This document shows, in pieces, positions 17,466 through 26,601 of a DNA stretch of 64,000 nt. The position numbers and the translations under genes are program-made. Source of the DNA: Phreatobacter sp. GTDB taxonomy: Bacteria; Pseudomonadota; Alphaproteobacteria; Rhizobiales; Phreatobacteraceae. The notes beneath the pieces were generated by a model. The model was given only the letters and a program-made list of their open reading frames with translations, made no database searches and was not told where the DNA came from. Within the stretch, counting starts at the first letter, position 1, and each line of letters starts with the position of its first letter. Location of the stretch: NCBI RefSeq assembly GCF_027532945.1, contig NZ_JAPZTZ010000015.1, positions 1-64,000 of the forward strand, in the 5' to 3' direction.

Positions 17466-18196
17466 TGCCGCTCATCGACACGAGCGACCTTGCCCGCCAC
17501 TACACGCTCGGCGACCAGGTGGTGACGGCGCTGGCCGGCGTCTCCGTCAAGGTCGAGGAGGGCGAGTTCGTCGCGGTGATGGGGCCCTCGGGCTCGGGCA
17601 AGTCGACCTTCATGAACATGGTGGGATGCCTCGACCGGCCCACCGCCGGGCGCTACGTGCTCGACGGCGAGGAGGTCTCGGCCATGTCGGCCGACCAGCT
17701 CGCCGACGTGCGCAACCGCAAGATCGGCTTCGTCTTCCAGCAGTTCAACCTGCTCGACCGCCAGGACGCGCTGGCCAATGTGGCGCTGCCCATGGTCTAT
17801 GCCGGCGTCGCCCGCCGCGACCGCAAGAGGCGCGCCGAGGAGGCCCTCGCCCGCGTCGGCCTCGCCGAACGCGTGCATCACCTGCCGACCCAGCTTTCGG
17901 GCGGCCAGCAGCAGCGCGTCGCCATCGCCCGGGCGCTGGTCAACCACCCGCGCGTGCTGCTCGCCGACGAGCCGACGGGGGCCCTCGACAGCCGCACCTC
18001 GCTGGAGATCATGGCGCTGTTCCAGGAGCTGAACCGGCAGGGCATGACGGTGCTCATCGTCACCCACGAGCCGGATGTGGCGGGCTTCGCCGGCCGGGTG
18101 GTGCGGTTCCGGGATGGCAAGGTGCTGTCCGACACGCGGCAGGAGCCGCTGGATGCGGGCAAGGCGCTGGGGGCGCTGGTCGACGAGGTGGCGTGA
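17465..18196 (+). CDS. MacB/LolD-type ABC transporter ATP-binding protein
   Basis: 243 aa. A complete ABC ATPase: Walker A GPSGSGKST, Q-loop VFQQFNLLDRQD, signature LSGGQQQR, Walker B LLADEPTGALD and switch His in VTHEP. The sequence is of the MacB/LolD group that energises lipoprotein or macrolide-type export with an FtsX-like permease. Coupled to the MacA-like gene by a TGATG overlap. The permease domain is neither fused nor encoded next; the following 1.5 kb is an islet with unrelated small genes. The last 66 bp recur at 19641-19706, so the locus has been rearranged and the permease may have been displaced. Confidence 0.93.
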   Translation: MPLIDTSDLARHYTLGDQVVTALAGVSVKVEEGEFVAVMGPSGSGKSTFMNMVGCLDRPTAGRYVLDGEEVSAMSADQLADVRNRKIGFVFQQFNLLDRQDALANVALPMVYAGVARRDRKRRAEEALARVGLAERVHHLPTQLSGGQQQRVAIARALVNHPRVLLADEPTGALDSRTSLEIMALFQELNRQGMTVLIVTHEPDVAGFAGRVVRFRDGKVLSDTRQEPLDAGKALGALVDEVA

Positions 18197-18248
18197 GGCG
18201 GGGGGGTGGTGGAGCCATCTCTCGGGGGCGTCTGATTTGCCGACGAGA

Positions 18249-18644
18249 CTATGGCCGATTCTCGCACGCTCCGATTTTGTCCCAAATCTGGCGGGGCCAA
18301 TAGTCGGCCCCATGGATCGTGGTTGGGGCTTTGATTGACACCTCCACGCGGTTCTCTCCCGCCTGGCGAACCGTCATGTCCCAGGTCCGCAGGTCAGTCG
18401 TGGTGATGAACCCTGCGGTAATCTGGTGATAGATGCGGATCGTCTGGATCCCGCGCAACTCGGTCATCTTCACGGCAGTGCCCTCCTCAAGCCGGAGGAA
18501 GGCGCAAGCGGCGAAGACGTCATATCGGCCAGCGACCTGTCTAACGGAGACCGGCTGGTCCGGCGGGACCATACTGCCGTCAGAGGCCATCTGGACACAG
18601 CCCGCCAGGGCGAGGCCTGCCAGCAACGGTAAAGGTGCGCGCAT
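18249..18644 (-). CDS. Small predicted lipoprotein
   Basis: 131 aa. A signal peptide with a lipobox (PLPLLAGLALAGC, Cys at 16) predicts an outer- or inner-membrane lipoprotein. The mature part has one further Cys pair candidate (FAACAF and GACENRP) and a beta-rich pattern; no family recognised. Start ATG is preceded by GGGAG about 10 nt upstream. It lies in the islet between the two copies of the ABC-ATPase gene end and reads opposite to that operon. Confidence 0.7.
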   Translation of the reverse strand: MRAPLPLLAGLALAGCVQMASDGSMVPPDQPVSVRQVAGRYDVFAACAFLRLEEGTAVKMTELRGIQTIRIYHQITAGFITTTDLRTWDMTVRQAGENRVEVSIKAPTTIHGADYWPRQIWDKIGACENRP

Positions 18645-18796
18645 AAGCGGTACTCCCTTGGGAATACTATGAATACGCGCAGCGAGTCGCACGTCAATCA
18701 ATCGCTTCCCAGGTCTGTTAAGGAAGCGCGTCGGCAGTTTTCTCGCGGAGGAGAGGTCAAGGGCAGCCTCTCTGGATGCGCTCCCGAGCCACCACC

Positions 18797-18889
18797 CGCC
18801 ATGCCCGGCCCTGTGCCGGGCATCCACGACTTCTCTTGCCGTCGCGGTGTTCAAGTCGTGGATGGCCGTGACAAGCCCGGCCATGACGG
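18797..18889. repeat. Dispersed palindromic repeat (cccggccctgtgccgggc type)
   Basis: A local hairpin (GCCCGGC...GCCGGGC) is nested in longer arms: ATGCCCGGC...CATCCACGACTT on the left and AAGTCGTGGATGGC...GCCCGGCCAT on the right. The outer arms are reverse complements. This type is common between genes in Hyphomicrobiales. Nothing else is seen in the non-coding stretch 18645-18968. Confidence 0.6.
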
Positions 18890-18968
18890 AAAAGGGCGGC
18901 GCTTTAGCCGTGGCCTCCGGCCGATCCGAGACCAATGACTGACCGAGGCCCGCCATCGGCGACCGGCG

Positions 18969-19115
18969 CTACTGAACCTGAAGCGTGATGTTGATCGTCG
19001 CGCAGCCTTGGCCGTCGGGGCGAACGCCGCATGCCCTGACGACGAACGAGTCAGTGCTGGTCCTTTGCGGACGCGCTTCTGGTGAAACTGTTGAAGCCGT
19101 TATTGGCAGAAGCCG
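18969..19115 (-). pseudogene. Possible 3' remnant of an exported-protein gene
   Basis: An open stretch of about 48 codons without ATG or GTG ends in a TAG stop. Its C-terminal part (SFVVRACGVRPDGQGCATI) reads like a compact extracytoplasmic domain with two Cys. It starts after an in-frame stop inside the neighbouring gene's end, so it looks like the tail of a broken gene. It could equally be chance. Confidence 0.2.
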
Positions 19116-19423
19116 CTATTCGGCGCGCTGCTTGCCCAGCGGCAAGTCCGACCATTGATGATTAGCGTGTTGGTGTTCACGTAGCGCGCGCTCAAAAAGT
19201 CCGGAGGGCATGTTCCGCCGACCGAGACCGTCTGCCCGCGCCATCTCAGTGATCCACCGTCCACCAACCGCACGATCTTGCAGCCAGGTATGCCTCGAGC
19301 ATCATCGATTCCACGAAATGCTGGTCCGGCATTCTGATGCTGAGCCGACACACCGCTGATCGTGCCGTCGAGCAATATGGCGAACAACGCAAATGCGGAA
19401 CCCAGGATCATCTTTCGTGACAT
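19100..19423 (-). CDS. Small exported Cys-containing protein
   Basis: 107 aa. A clear signal peptide (KMILGSAFALFAILLDGTISGVSAQ, predicted cleavage after SAQ) is followed by a mature domain of about 80 residues with four Cys (IPGCKIV, GGTCPPD, GRTCRWA, SGFCQ), suggesting two disulphides in the periplasm or outside the cell. No family recognised. It sits alone in the islet between the ABC-ATPase gene end and its remnant. A second ATG lies upstream in frame, but MSRKMIL gives the best signal peptide. Confidence 0.65.
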   Translation of the reverse strand: MSRKMILGSAFALFAILLDGTISGVSAQHQNAGPAFRGIDDARGIPGCKIVRLVDGGSLRWRGQTVSVGGTCPPDFLSARYVNTNTLIINGRTCRWASSAPNSGFCQ

Positions 19424-19596
19424 AGAACGCCCCTTTTTGTCGGAGCAACATGATGCACGAACACTCCAGACCGGCAACCGCGTGTGAGATAAAAATTCTT
19501 GGCGTCTGCATTCGCGGGCGAGCTTTCTAGCGATTGACCTAAATCGACAGGGAGTGTTGCGACGACACCAGCCCACTCGCGAGTTTCATCACCCTC

Positions 19597-19704
19597 GCCG
19601 GCCCAGTGGCGATGGTCCAAGGTACAAAGGTTTTTTCCAGCACGCGGCAGGAGCCGCTGGATGCGAGCAAGGCGCTGGCGGAGTTGGTCGACGAGGTGGC
19701 GTGA
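19597..19704 (+). pseudogene. 3' remnant of the MacB-like ATPase gene
   Basis: In frame, 35 codons plus a TGA align without gaps to the C terminus of the ATPase at 17465-18196, with 23 of 35 residues identical. TRQEPLDA, KAL and LVDEVA are preserved. At DNA level the last 66 bp (19641-19706) differ from 18133-18198 at 4 positions, while the 45 bp before are much more diverged. No start or ATPase core remains. With the intact gene end it brackets an islet of about 1.4 kb, mirroring the UdgX arrangement. Confidence 0.85.
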
Positions 19705-19779
19705 GGGGGCTTGAGATGTGCCTTCAGAGAATTCTTGCCGCCCGAATGATGCCATGCGCGCAGTCGAGGTTCGGCAATC

Positions 19780-20442
19780 ATGAACGTTGAAGTATACGAA
19801 ATTCTGTTGCGGGCGATGCGGATGGATCGAACCGAAATTTTCGGTTCACATGATAGTCAATTGCCCGCTAGCGAGCCCAATCATGCGAAAATTCCCCAGA
19901 TTGGCTTCGTAGGGCGAGACTTTCTGCCAGGGGGTGACGTTCTACTCGGCATCAATCCCGGCGGCGGCGGCGACGCCTATGTCAGAACGCCTGAGGATTT
20001 GCGTCTGCTTCCCATCATCTCAACTTTGCGCAGCGAGACCGCGTCTCCCGACCTAATGGAGACTGCTTTCGATCAGTACGCGAAGAACATGCAGACGTGG
20101 AACTTGTGGCGAATTGCTAAGCCGGTTCTCGATGCTTGTGGGCGCAACCAATCCGAGGTGGCCTATTTGAACTGGTGTCCATTCCGGACGCGCAATGACG
20201 CGATGCCGCATGCTCCGTCGATGCGGCGCTGCCGTGAGGCATACCTTGCCCCCCTCCTAAACAAACTGGCACCCGGCCGAGTCATCGCGCTTGGAAAGAA
20301 GGTCGGGACCCACTTACAGAAGGAGCCACTCGGAGGTGCAAGACGGTTCGTCGTCCCACGAACGATAGGTGACAGCTACCTTTCTGCGGACGCGATAGAG
20401 GTTCTGGAAGCCATCCGGAACTCCGGCCTTAGTGCGCGCTAG
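19780..20442 (+). CDS. Uracil-DNA glycosylase superfamily-like protein
   Basis: 220 aa. VLLGINPGGGGDAY sits where UDG-fold enzymes carry the G-x-(D/N)-P-G water-activating loop. YLNWCPFRTRND follows as the core strand with aromatic/Asn residues, and GRVIALGKKVGTHLQ as the late core strand before the usual HPS loop, which here reads VVPRTIGDSYL. The fold assignment is from pattern only; the final motif is not canonical, so uracil excision is unproven. It is a lone gene immediately after the ATPase remnant and lies within 10 kb of the UdgX-type enzyme. Codon use is less GC-biased than ahcY next door, hinting at acquisition. Confidence 0.55.
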   Translation: MNVEVYEILLRAMRMDRTEIFGSHDSQLPASEPNHAKIPQIGFVGRDFLPGGDVLLGINPGGGGDAYVRTPEDLRLLPIISTLRSETASPDLMETAFDQYAKNMQTWNLWRIAKPVLDACGRNQSEVAYLNWCPFRTRNDAMPHAPSMRRCREAYLAPLLNKLAPGRVIALGKKVGTHLQKEPLGGARRFVVPRTIGDSYLSADAIEVLEAIRNSGLSAR

Positions 20443-20627
20443 GGAGGATCTCTGGACAGGCGGCAGCGCGCGTCCGTGTGTTTTCGCGAACGAAACTCTT
20501 CGACCAGGAAGGTCGTAAAGGCGTCGGCGCGATCAGGAAGGTGATCCTGAGAGTCAGGTTGCGAGGCAACTCCACCGCCAAGACGTAGAGCGCCCCCTCA
20601 CCCTTCCTTCACCACCCTGCCCTTACA

Positions 20628-20647
20628 CATAAAGAAATCTTTATGTC
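20628..20647. promoter_or_regulatory. 20-bp palindromic operator upstream of ahcY
   Basis: ACATAAAGA-N2-TCTTTATGT is a perfect inverted repeat of 9-bp arms about 87 bp before the ahcY start, in otherwise GC-rich DNA. Its size and position suit a dimeric repressor. In Proteobacteria the S-adenosylhomocysteine-responsive ArsR-type regulator SahR controls ahcY and other methionine-cycle genes; I infer that kind of control here but cannot confirm the consensus. No other feature is seen in 20443-20733. Confidence 0.55.
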
Positions 20648-20733
20648 TTTATTGCCTCCCACGGGCACCCATGCTACAGCCCCGCCCGACAAGCCGGTCA
20701 TTCCGCCGGCCCGGTGCACTTTCCGAGGACCCC

Positions 20734-22152
<1,419 letters not shown>

Positions 22153-22177
22153 TCAAAGCCTCAGGCTTTGCGAGAGG

Positions 22178-22210
22178 AAGGCCCGGCCCTGTGCCGGGCC
22201 TTTTCCTTTT
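22178..22210 (+). terminator. Rho-independent terminator of ahcY
   Basis: Ten-bp arms AAGGCCCGGC / GCCGGGCCTT with a 5-nt loop run directly into TTTTCCTTTT. A smaller 6-bp hairpin (AAAGCC-TCA-GGCTTT) precedes it at 22155-22169. Confidence 0.85.
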
Positions 22211-22231
22211 GGGCGCCTTGCATCGCCCAAG

Positions 22232-22400
22232 TGCGTCCTTCGAGGCTCGCTGCGCTCGCACCTCAGGATGAGGACGGTTGTGCATGGCATCGCGGTTGAT
22301 CGAAGCGCGACCGTACCGCTTCGTCCGCCCAGCATGCCATCCGCCACCGTCCTCATCCTGAGGTGCGAGAGAGCGCAGCGAACGAGCCTCGAAGGACGCA
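22232..22400. repeat. Long imperfect inverted repeat of dispersed 'CCTCATCCTGAGG' elements
   Basis: The left arm runs from TGCGTCCTTCGAGGCTCG to CCTCAGGATGAGGACGG (22232-22277). The right arm at 22347-22400 is its reverse complement apart from a few inserted bases (GAGAGAGCGCAGCGAACGAGCC against GCGCAGCGAGCC). Each arm also contains the self-complementary CCTCATCCTGAGG core. The inner 70 or so bp are weakly complementary too, so the whole 169 bp could extrude as a cruciform. Such elements are widespread in Hyphomicrobiales intergenic DNA. Confidence 0.75.
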
Positions 22401-22443
22401 ATTCCCTGATGCAGCGCTCCCTCACTCATCGATACCGCGTGTC

Positions 22444-23610
22444 ATGCCCCTGACCCTCTCCACCCTCTCCGCCGGCATCGTCGCGCCGCTGGTCGGCTTC
22501 GCCGGCATGGTGGCGCTGGTCATCGCCGCGGCGCAGGCGGTGGGGGCAACGCCAGCGCAGACCATCTCCTGGCTCGCCGCCATCTGCCTCGCCAAGGCGA
22601 TCGGCGGCATGGCGCTGACCTGGCACTATCGCATCCCCGTGGTCATGGCCTGGTCGACGCCGGGCGCGGCGCTCATCGCCACCTCCTCCGGCATCGCCTT
22701 TCCCGCCGCCGAGGGCGCCTTCGTGGTGGCGGCGGTGCTCATCATCCTGACCGGGCTGATCAAGCCGCTGGGCAACCTCGTCGCGCGCATCCCCGCCGGC
22801 ATTGCCGCCGCCATGCTGGCCGGCGTGCTGTTCCGCTTCGTCGCCGATGTGGCGCTGGCCGCGCCGCAGGTGCCGCTGCTCGTCCTGCCGCTGGTGGCCA
22901 TCTTCCTCGTCGCCCGGCTCGTCCATGCGGCGAGCGCCATGCTGGTGGTGGTGGCGGCGGGTGTGGCGCTGACCTATGCGCTCGGCCTTGCCGGTCCGCT
23001 GCCCGAGGGCGCGGCCCTGTCGCGGCTGGTCTGGACGACGCCGGATTTCGTGCCCTCGGCGATCCTCGGCCTCGGCGTGCCGCTCTATCTCGTGACGATG
23101 GCGGCGCAGAACCTGCCCGGCCTCGCCGTGCTGCGCGCCAATGGCTATGCGCCCGCCGCCGGCCCGATCATCACCACGACCGGCCTCGTCTCGCTGCTCT
23201 CCGCGCCCTTCGGCGCCCATTCCTCCAACCTTGCCGCCATCACCGCGGCCATCGCCGCCGGGCCGGATTCCCATCCCGATCCGGCGAAGCGCTGGCCGGC
23301 GGGCATCGTCTATGGCCTCGCCTTCATCGGATTTGCCGCCTTTGCCGGCTTCTTCGTCGCGCTCTTCGCTGCCATGCCGAAGGCGCTGGTGACGACGGTG
23401 GCGGGCCTGGCGCTCACCGGCGCGCTGATGGGCTCGCTCGCCGGCGCCATGGCGGAGGAGCGCACGCGCTTTGCGAGCCTCCTCGCCTTCGCCACCGCGG
23501 CCTCCGGCGTCACCATCGCCGGGGTGGGCGCCGCCTTCTGGGGCCTCGCCATCGGCCTCGCGGCGCTGGGCGTCGAGCAGGCCTATGCGCGGGTCCGGCG
23601 GGGTCAATAG
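22444..23610 (+). CDS. benE: BenE-family benzoate/proton symporter-like membrane protein
   Basis: 388 aa with about 12 hydrophobic segments. Family marks include [79 protein letters not shown], and the [29 protein letters not shown] loop. BenE proteins import benzoate or related aromatic acids with protons; no benzoate-degradation genes lie nearby, so the substrate is open. Inner-membrane protein, monocistronic. The ATG at 22444 is chosen because the first helix begins at once; an upstream in-frame extension overlaps the repeat element. Confidence 0.9.
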   Translation: MPLTLSTLSAGIVAPLVGFAGMVALVIAAAQAVGATPAQTISWLAAICLAKAIGGMALTWHYRIPVVMAWSTPGAALIATSSGIAFPAAEGAFVVAAVLIILTGLIKPLGNLVARIPAGIAAAMLAGVLFRFVADVALAAPQVPLLVLPLVAIFLVARLVHAASAMLVVVAAGVALTYALGLAGPLPEGAALSRLVWTTPDFVPSAILGLGVPLYLVTMAAQNLPGLAVLRANGYAPAAGPIITTTGLVSLLSAPFGAHSSNLAAITAAIAAGPDSHPDPAKRWPAGIVYGLAFIGFAAFAGFFVALFAAMPKALVTTVAGLALTGALMGSLAGAMAEERTRFASLLAFATAASGVTIAGVGAAFWGLAIGLAALGVEQAYARVRRGQ

Positions 23611-23705
23611 CCGGTGAACATCGCCCCGCTCGCCTTGAATGGCGGCGGGCCGACGCCTACCTTGACCCCAATAGGCCGATTCCTCGCGCAGGACAGGAGA
23701 CAACC

Positions 23706-24029
23706 ATGGGCGCCGTTGCCGCCACCACCGATGCATCCTTCGACACCGACGTGATCAAGGCCGACAAGCCGGTCGTCGTCGACTTCTGGGCCCCCTGGTG
23801 CGGCCCCTGCCGCATGATCGCGCCCGCCCTCGACGCCATCTCCGCCGAGATGGGCGACAAGGTGAAGATCGTGAAGGTCAATGTCGACGAGAACCCGAAG
23901 ATCGCCTCGAACTACGGCATCATGTCGATCCCGACGCTGATGATCTTCAAGGACGGCCAGTTGGTGGACCGCAAGACCGGCGCCGCCCCGCAGGCCGCGC
24001 TGAAGCAGTGGATCTCCGGCCACGCCTGA
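23706..24029 (+). CDS. trxA: Thioredoxin
   Basis: 107 aa, full-length thioredoxin with active site WCGPC at 31-35 in [14 protein letters not shown], the buried Asp (VVVDFW), and the cis-Pro loop [13 protein letters not shown] cytoplasmic disulphide reductase supplying ribonucleotide reductase, methionine sulphoxide reductase and others. Start ATG follows GGAGACAACC. A strong terminator follows, so the gene is probably a single transcription unit despite the close downstream comF. Confidence 0.97.
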   Translation: MGAVAATTDASFDTDVIKADKPVVVDFWAPWCGPCRMIAPALDAISAEMGDKVKIVKVNVDENPKIASNYGIMSIPTLMIFKDGQLVDRKTGAAPQAALKQWISGHA

Positions 24030-24050
24030 CCGGCGCTGCCGCGTTTTCTG

Positions 24051-24080
24051 AAAAAGCCGCCGTGTCCCGGCGGCTTTTTT
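24051..24080 (+). terminator. Rho-independent terminator of trxA
   Basis: Eleven-bp perfect arms AAAAAGCCGCC / GGCGGCTTTTT around a 7-nt loop, followed by one more T. The A-run on the other side would also allow leftward termination. Confidence 0.88.
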
Positions 24081-24117
24081 CGTCGGGGATCACCCGCATC
24101 GCCGCGCCGGATGGCGC

Positions 24118-24930
24118 ATGTCACGATCCGGCATGGATGGCGACGGCGAGATCTTCGAGCCTCCGGTCAGGACCAGGTTGCGCCAGCGCCTCGGGACAGG
24201 GGCGGCGCGCGGCCTCGACTGGCTGCTGCCGCCGCTCTGCCTTGCCTGCCGCCACCCCGTTGGCAGCCATCACGCGCTCTGCCCCACCTGCTGGCGCGGG
24301 GTCGCCTTCATCACCGCGCCGGTCTGCGAGCGCCTCGGCACGCCGCTCGCCTTCGACCTCGGCCCCGGCGCGCTGTCGCCGCAGGCCATTGCGACCCCGC
24401 CGGCCTTCGACCGGGCGCGCGCCGCCTTCCGCTTCGACGCGACGGGCCGGACGCTCATCCACGCGCTGAAATATGGCGACCGGCTGGATGTCGCCCGGGC
24501 CCTCGCCGCCTGGATGGCACGGGCGGGGCGGGACCTCCTTAAAGACGCCGACGCACTAGTGCCGGTGCCGCTGCACTGGACGCGGCTGCTCGCGCGCCGC
24601 TTCAACCAGGCGGCGGAGCTGACGCGGCACCTCTCTGAGCTGACCGGCATCGCCAACGAGCCGCTGCTGATGCGGCGGGTGAAGCGCACCCGCCATCAGG
24701 TGGGCCTGACGCGGGCGCAGCGGCTCGACAATGTCACCGGCGCCTTCCGCGTGGCGGAGGACCGCAAGGGCTGGATCCGCGGCAAGAGGCTGGTGCTGGT
24801 GGACGACGTGCTGACGACGGGGGCGACGCTCGAGGCCTGCTGCCGGGTGCTGCGGCGGGCGGGGGCGGCGCGGATCGACGTGGTCACCGCGGCAAGGGTT
24901 GTGGAGGGGCCTTTCGCGGTCCATATCTGA
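24118..24930 (+). CDS. comF: ComF family phosphoribosyltransferase-like protein
   Basis: 270 aa. An N-terminal zinc-finger-like region (LLPPLCLACRHPV...HALCPTCWRGV, two CxxC pairs) is followed by the phosphoribosyltransferase core with the PRPP loop VLVDDVLTTGATLEAC. YGDRLDVAR, VPVPLHWTRLLARRFNQAAEL and RTRHQVGLTRAQRLDNV are ComF signatures. In competent bacteria ComF aids DNA uptake; in alphaproteobacteria its role is unproven, though nucleotide salvage has been suggested. It is the first gene of a compact rightward cluster with grxC, a nitrilase-family amidase and a DUF1178 gene (33-nt gap to grxC). Confidence 0.92.
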   Translation: MSRSGMDGDGEIFEPPVRTRLRQRLGTGAARGLDWLLPPLCLACRHPVGSHHALCPTCWRGVAFITAPVCERLGTPLAFDLGPGALSPQAIATPPAFDRARAAFRFDATGRTLIHALKYGDRLDVARALAAWMARAGRDLLKDADALVPVPLHWTRLLARRFNQAAELTRHLSELTGIANEPLLMRRVKRTRHQVGLTRAQRLDNVTGAFRVAEDRKGWIRGKRLVLVDDVLTTGATLEACCRVLRRAGAARIDVVTAARVVEGPFAVHI

Positions 24931-24963
24931 CGGTCAGGTGACACCACTCCCACGGACTTCGCG

Positions 24964-25221
24964 ATGCCCGAGATCGTCGTCTACACCAAGGACTTCTGCC
25001 CCTATTGCCACGCGGCGAAGGCGCTGCTGCACAAAAAGGGCGCGGCCTTCACCGAGATCGATATCCAGAAGCATCCGGACCGGCGTCCGGAGATGATCGC
25101 CAAGGCCGGCGGGCGCACCACCGTGCCGCAGATCTTCATCGCCGGGCAGCATGTCGGCGGCTGCGACGACATCCATGCCCTCGATGAGGCCGGCAAGCTC
25201 GATCCGCTGCTCGCTTCATGA
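24964..25221 (+). CDS. grxC: Glutaredoxin 3
   Basis: 85 aa, the usual length. Redox site CPYC at 12-15 (KDFCPYCHAAKALL), glutathione-binding TVPQIFI with cis-Pro, and the C-terminal GGCDDIHALDEAGKL. Reduces disulphides and glutathionylated proteins using glutathione in the cytoplasm. Its stop overlaps the start of the amidase gene by 4 nt (ATGA), so the two are cotranslated. Confidence 0.96.
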   Translation: MPEIVVYTKDFCPYCHAAKALLHKKGAAFTEIDIQKHPDRRPEMIAKAGGRTTVPQIFIAGQHVGGCDDIHALDEAGKLDPLLAS

Positions 25222-26069
25222 CGGATACCGGGATGAGCGGGAGCTTCACGGCGGCCTGCGTGCAGATGCGCGCGGATATCGCGATCAAGCCGAGCGTCGA
25301 CCAGGCCATCAGCCTGATCCGCGAGGCGGCGCGGTCCGGGGCGCAGTACGTCCAGACGCCGGAAATGACCAACATCCTCCAGCCGGAGCGGCCCAAGTTC
25401 TTCGAGGCCATCCGGACGGAGGACCAGGATACGTCCATCCCGCTGTTCCAGTCCGAGGCCATGCAGCTCGGCATCTGGCTGCATATCGGCTCGCTGGCGA
25501 TCAAGATCGGCGAGAAGCAGGCGGCCAACCGCGGCTATGTCATCTCGCCCGACGGCGAGGTGGTGGCGGCCTATGACAAGATCCACATGTTCGACGTGGA
25601 TCTGCCGAACGGCCAGACCTACCGGGAATCGGCGGCCTATGCGCCGGGCGACGTCGCCGTCATGGCCGACCTGCCCTGGGCCCGGCTCGGCGTCACCATC
25701 TGCTACGACCTGCGCTTTCCCAATCTCTACCGGACGCTGGCCGAGCAGGGCGCGGGGATCATGGCGATCCCCTCCTCCTTCACCGTGCCGACCGGCGAGG
25801 CGCACTGGCACGTGCTGATGCGGGCGCGGGCCATCGAGAACGGCGCCTTCGTCATCGCGGCGGCGCAGGGTGGACAGCATGCCTGCGGCCGCTCCACCTA
25901 TGGCCACAGCCTCATCGTCGATCCCTGGGGCCGCATCCTCGCCGAGGCCGATCACGACGAGCCGGCGGTGATCCTCGCCGAGATCGATCCGGCGAAGGTC
26001 GGCGACACCCGCGGCCGCATCCCCTCGCTCGCCAATGGCCGCGTCTTCCGCGTCGCAGACGTCCCATGA
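25218..26069 (+). CDS. Carbon-nitrogen hydrolase (Nit2/omega-amidase-like)
   Basis: 283 aa. The nitrilase-superfamily triad is present: Glu at E49 (QTPEMTN), Lys at K121 (YDKIHMFDV) and the nucleophile Cys at C162 (TICYDLRFP). AVRARAIEN-type sequence ([18 protein letters not shown]) and a C-terminal [13 protein letters not shown] complete the pattern. Closest functional groups are omega-amidase and deaminated-glutathione amidase (Nit1/Nit2). Being cotranslated with glutaredoxin makes hydrolysis of deaminated glutathione an attractive repair role, but this is inference. It overlaps the next gene by 4 nt. Confidence 0.92.
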   Translation: MTDTGMSGSFTAACVQMRADIAIKPSVDQAISLIREAARSGAQYVQTPEMTNILQPERPKFFEAIRTEDQDTSIPLFQSEAMQLGIWLHIGSLAIKIGEKQAANRGYVISPDGEVVAAYDKIHMFDVDLPNGQTYRESAAYAPGDVAVMADLPWARLGVTICYDLRFPNLYRTLAEQGAGIMAIPSSFTVPTGEAHWHVLMRARAIENGAFVIAAAQGGQHACGRSTYGHSLIVDPWGRILAEADHDEPAVILAEIDPAKVGDTRGRIPSLANGRVFRVADVP

Positions 26070-26527
26070 TCAAATATGCCCTCGCCTGCTATCAGGCCCA
26101 TGCCTTCGAGAGCTGGTTCCCCTCCTCCGACAGCTACGAGACGCAGCATGCCCGCGGCCTCGTCGCCTGTCCGATCTGCGGGTCCTCGAAGGTCGAGAAG
26201 GCGCTGATGGCGCCGCAGGTCGCCCGCAAGGACCGTGCGGCCGAGGCCGCGCCCGTGGCGAACGAGGCGGCGGGACCTGAGCAGGTCGCCATGGTCTCCC
26301 CCGCCGAGAAGGAGCTGCGCGCCCGGATCCGCGAGTTGCGCGAGGAGCTGATGAAGACCGCCGACCCCGTCGGCGACCGCTTCGCCGAGGAAGCCCGCAA
26401 GATCCATTACGGCGAGACGGAATTCCGCTCGATCTACGGCCAGGCGACGCCGGACGAGGCGAAGGAGCTGGCGGAAGAGGGCATCGCCTTCCACGCGCTC
26501 CCGGTCCTGCCCGACGAGCGCAACTGA
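26066..26527 (+). CDS. DUF1178 family protein
   Basis: 153 aa. Starts [27 protein letters not shown] and carries the zinc-ribbon-like CPICGSSKVEKALMAP typical of DUF1178, with a helical C terminus (RARIRELREELMKTADPVGDRFAEEARKIHYGE). The function is unknown. In alphaproteobacteria it is habitually found after grxC and the nitrilase-like amidase, as here with an ATGA overlap, so a shared thiol-related role is plausible. Confidence 0.92.
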   Translation: MIKYALACYQAHAFESWFPSSDSYETQHARGLVACPICGSSKVEKALMAPQVARKDRAAEAAPVANEAAGPEQVAMVSPAEKELRARIRELREELMKTADPVGDRFAEEARKIHYGETEFRSIYGQATPDEAKELAEEGIAFHALPVLPDERN

Positions 26528-26601
26528 CGCGGCTGCGGCGTCGCGCGGGCTTTGCCGCGGGCGCGCCGGCCTGCTAGGGCGGTAGCTCCGAGGAGATGCC
26601 C

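Noticed and set aside
22232-22400. Possible insertion sequence ends
   Set aside because: Inverted arms enclose only about 70 bp with no transposase; matches a known type of dispersed repeat.
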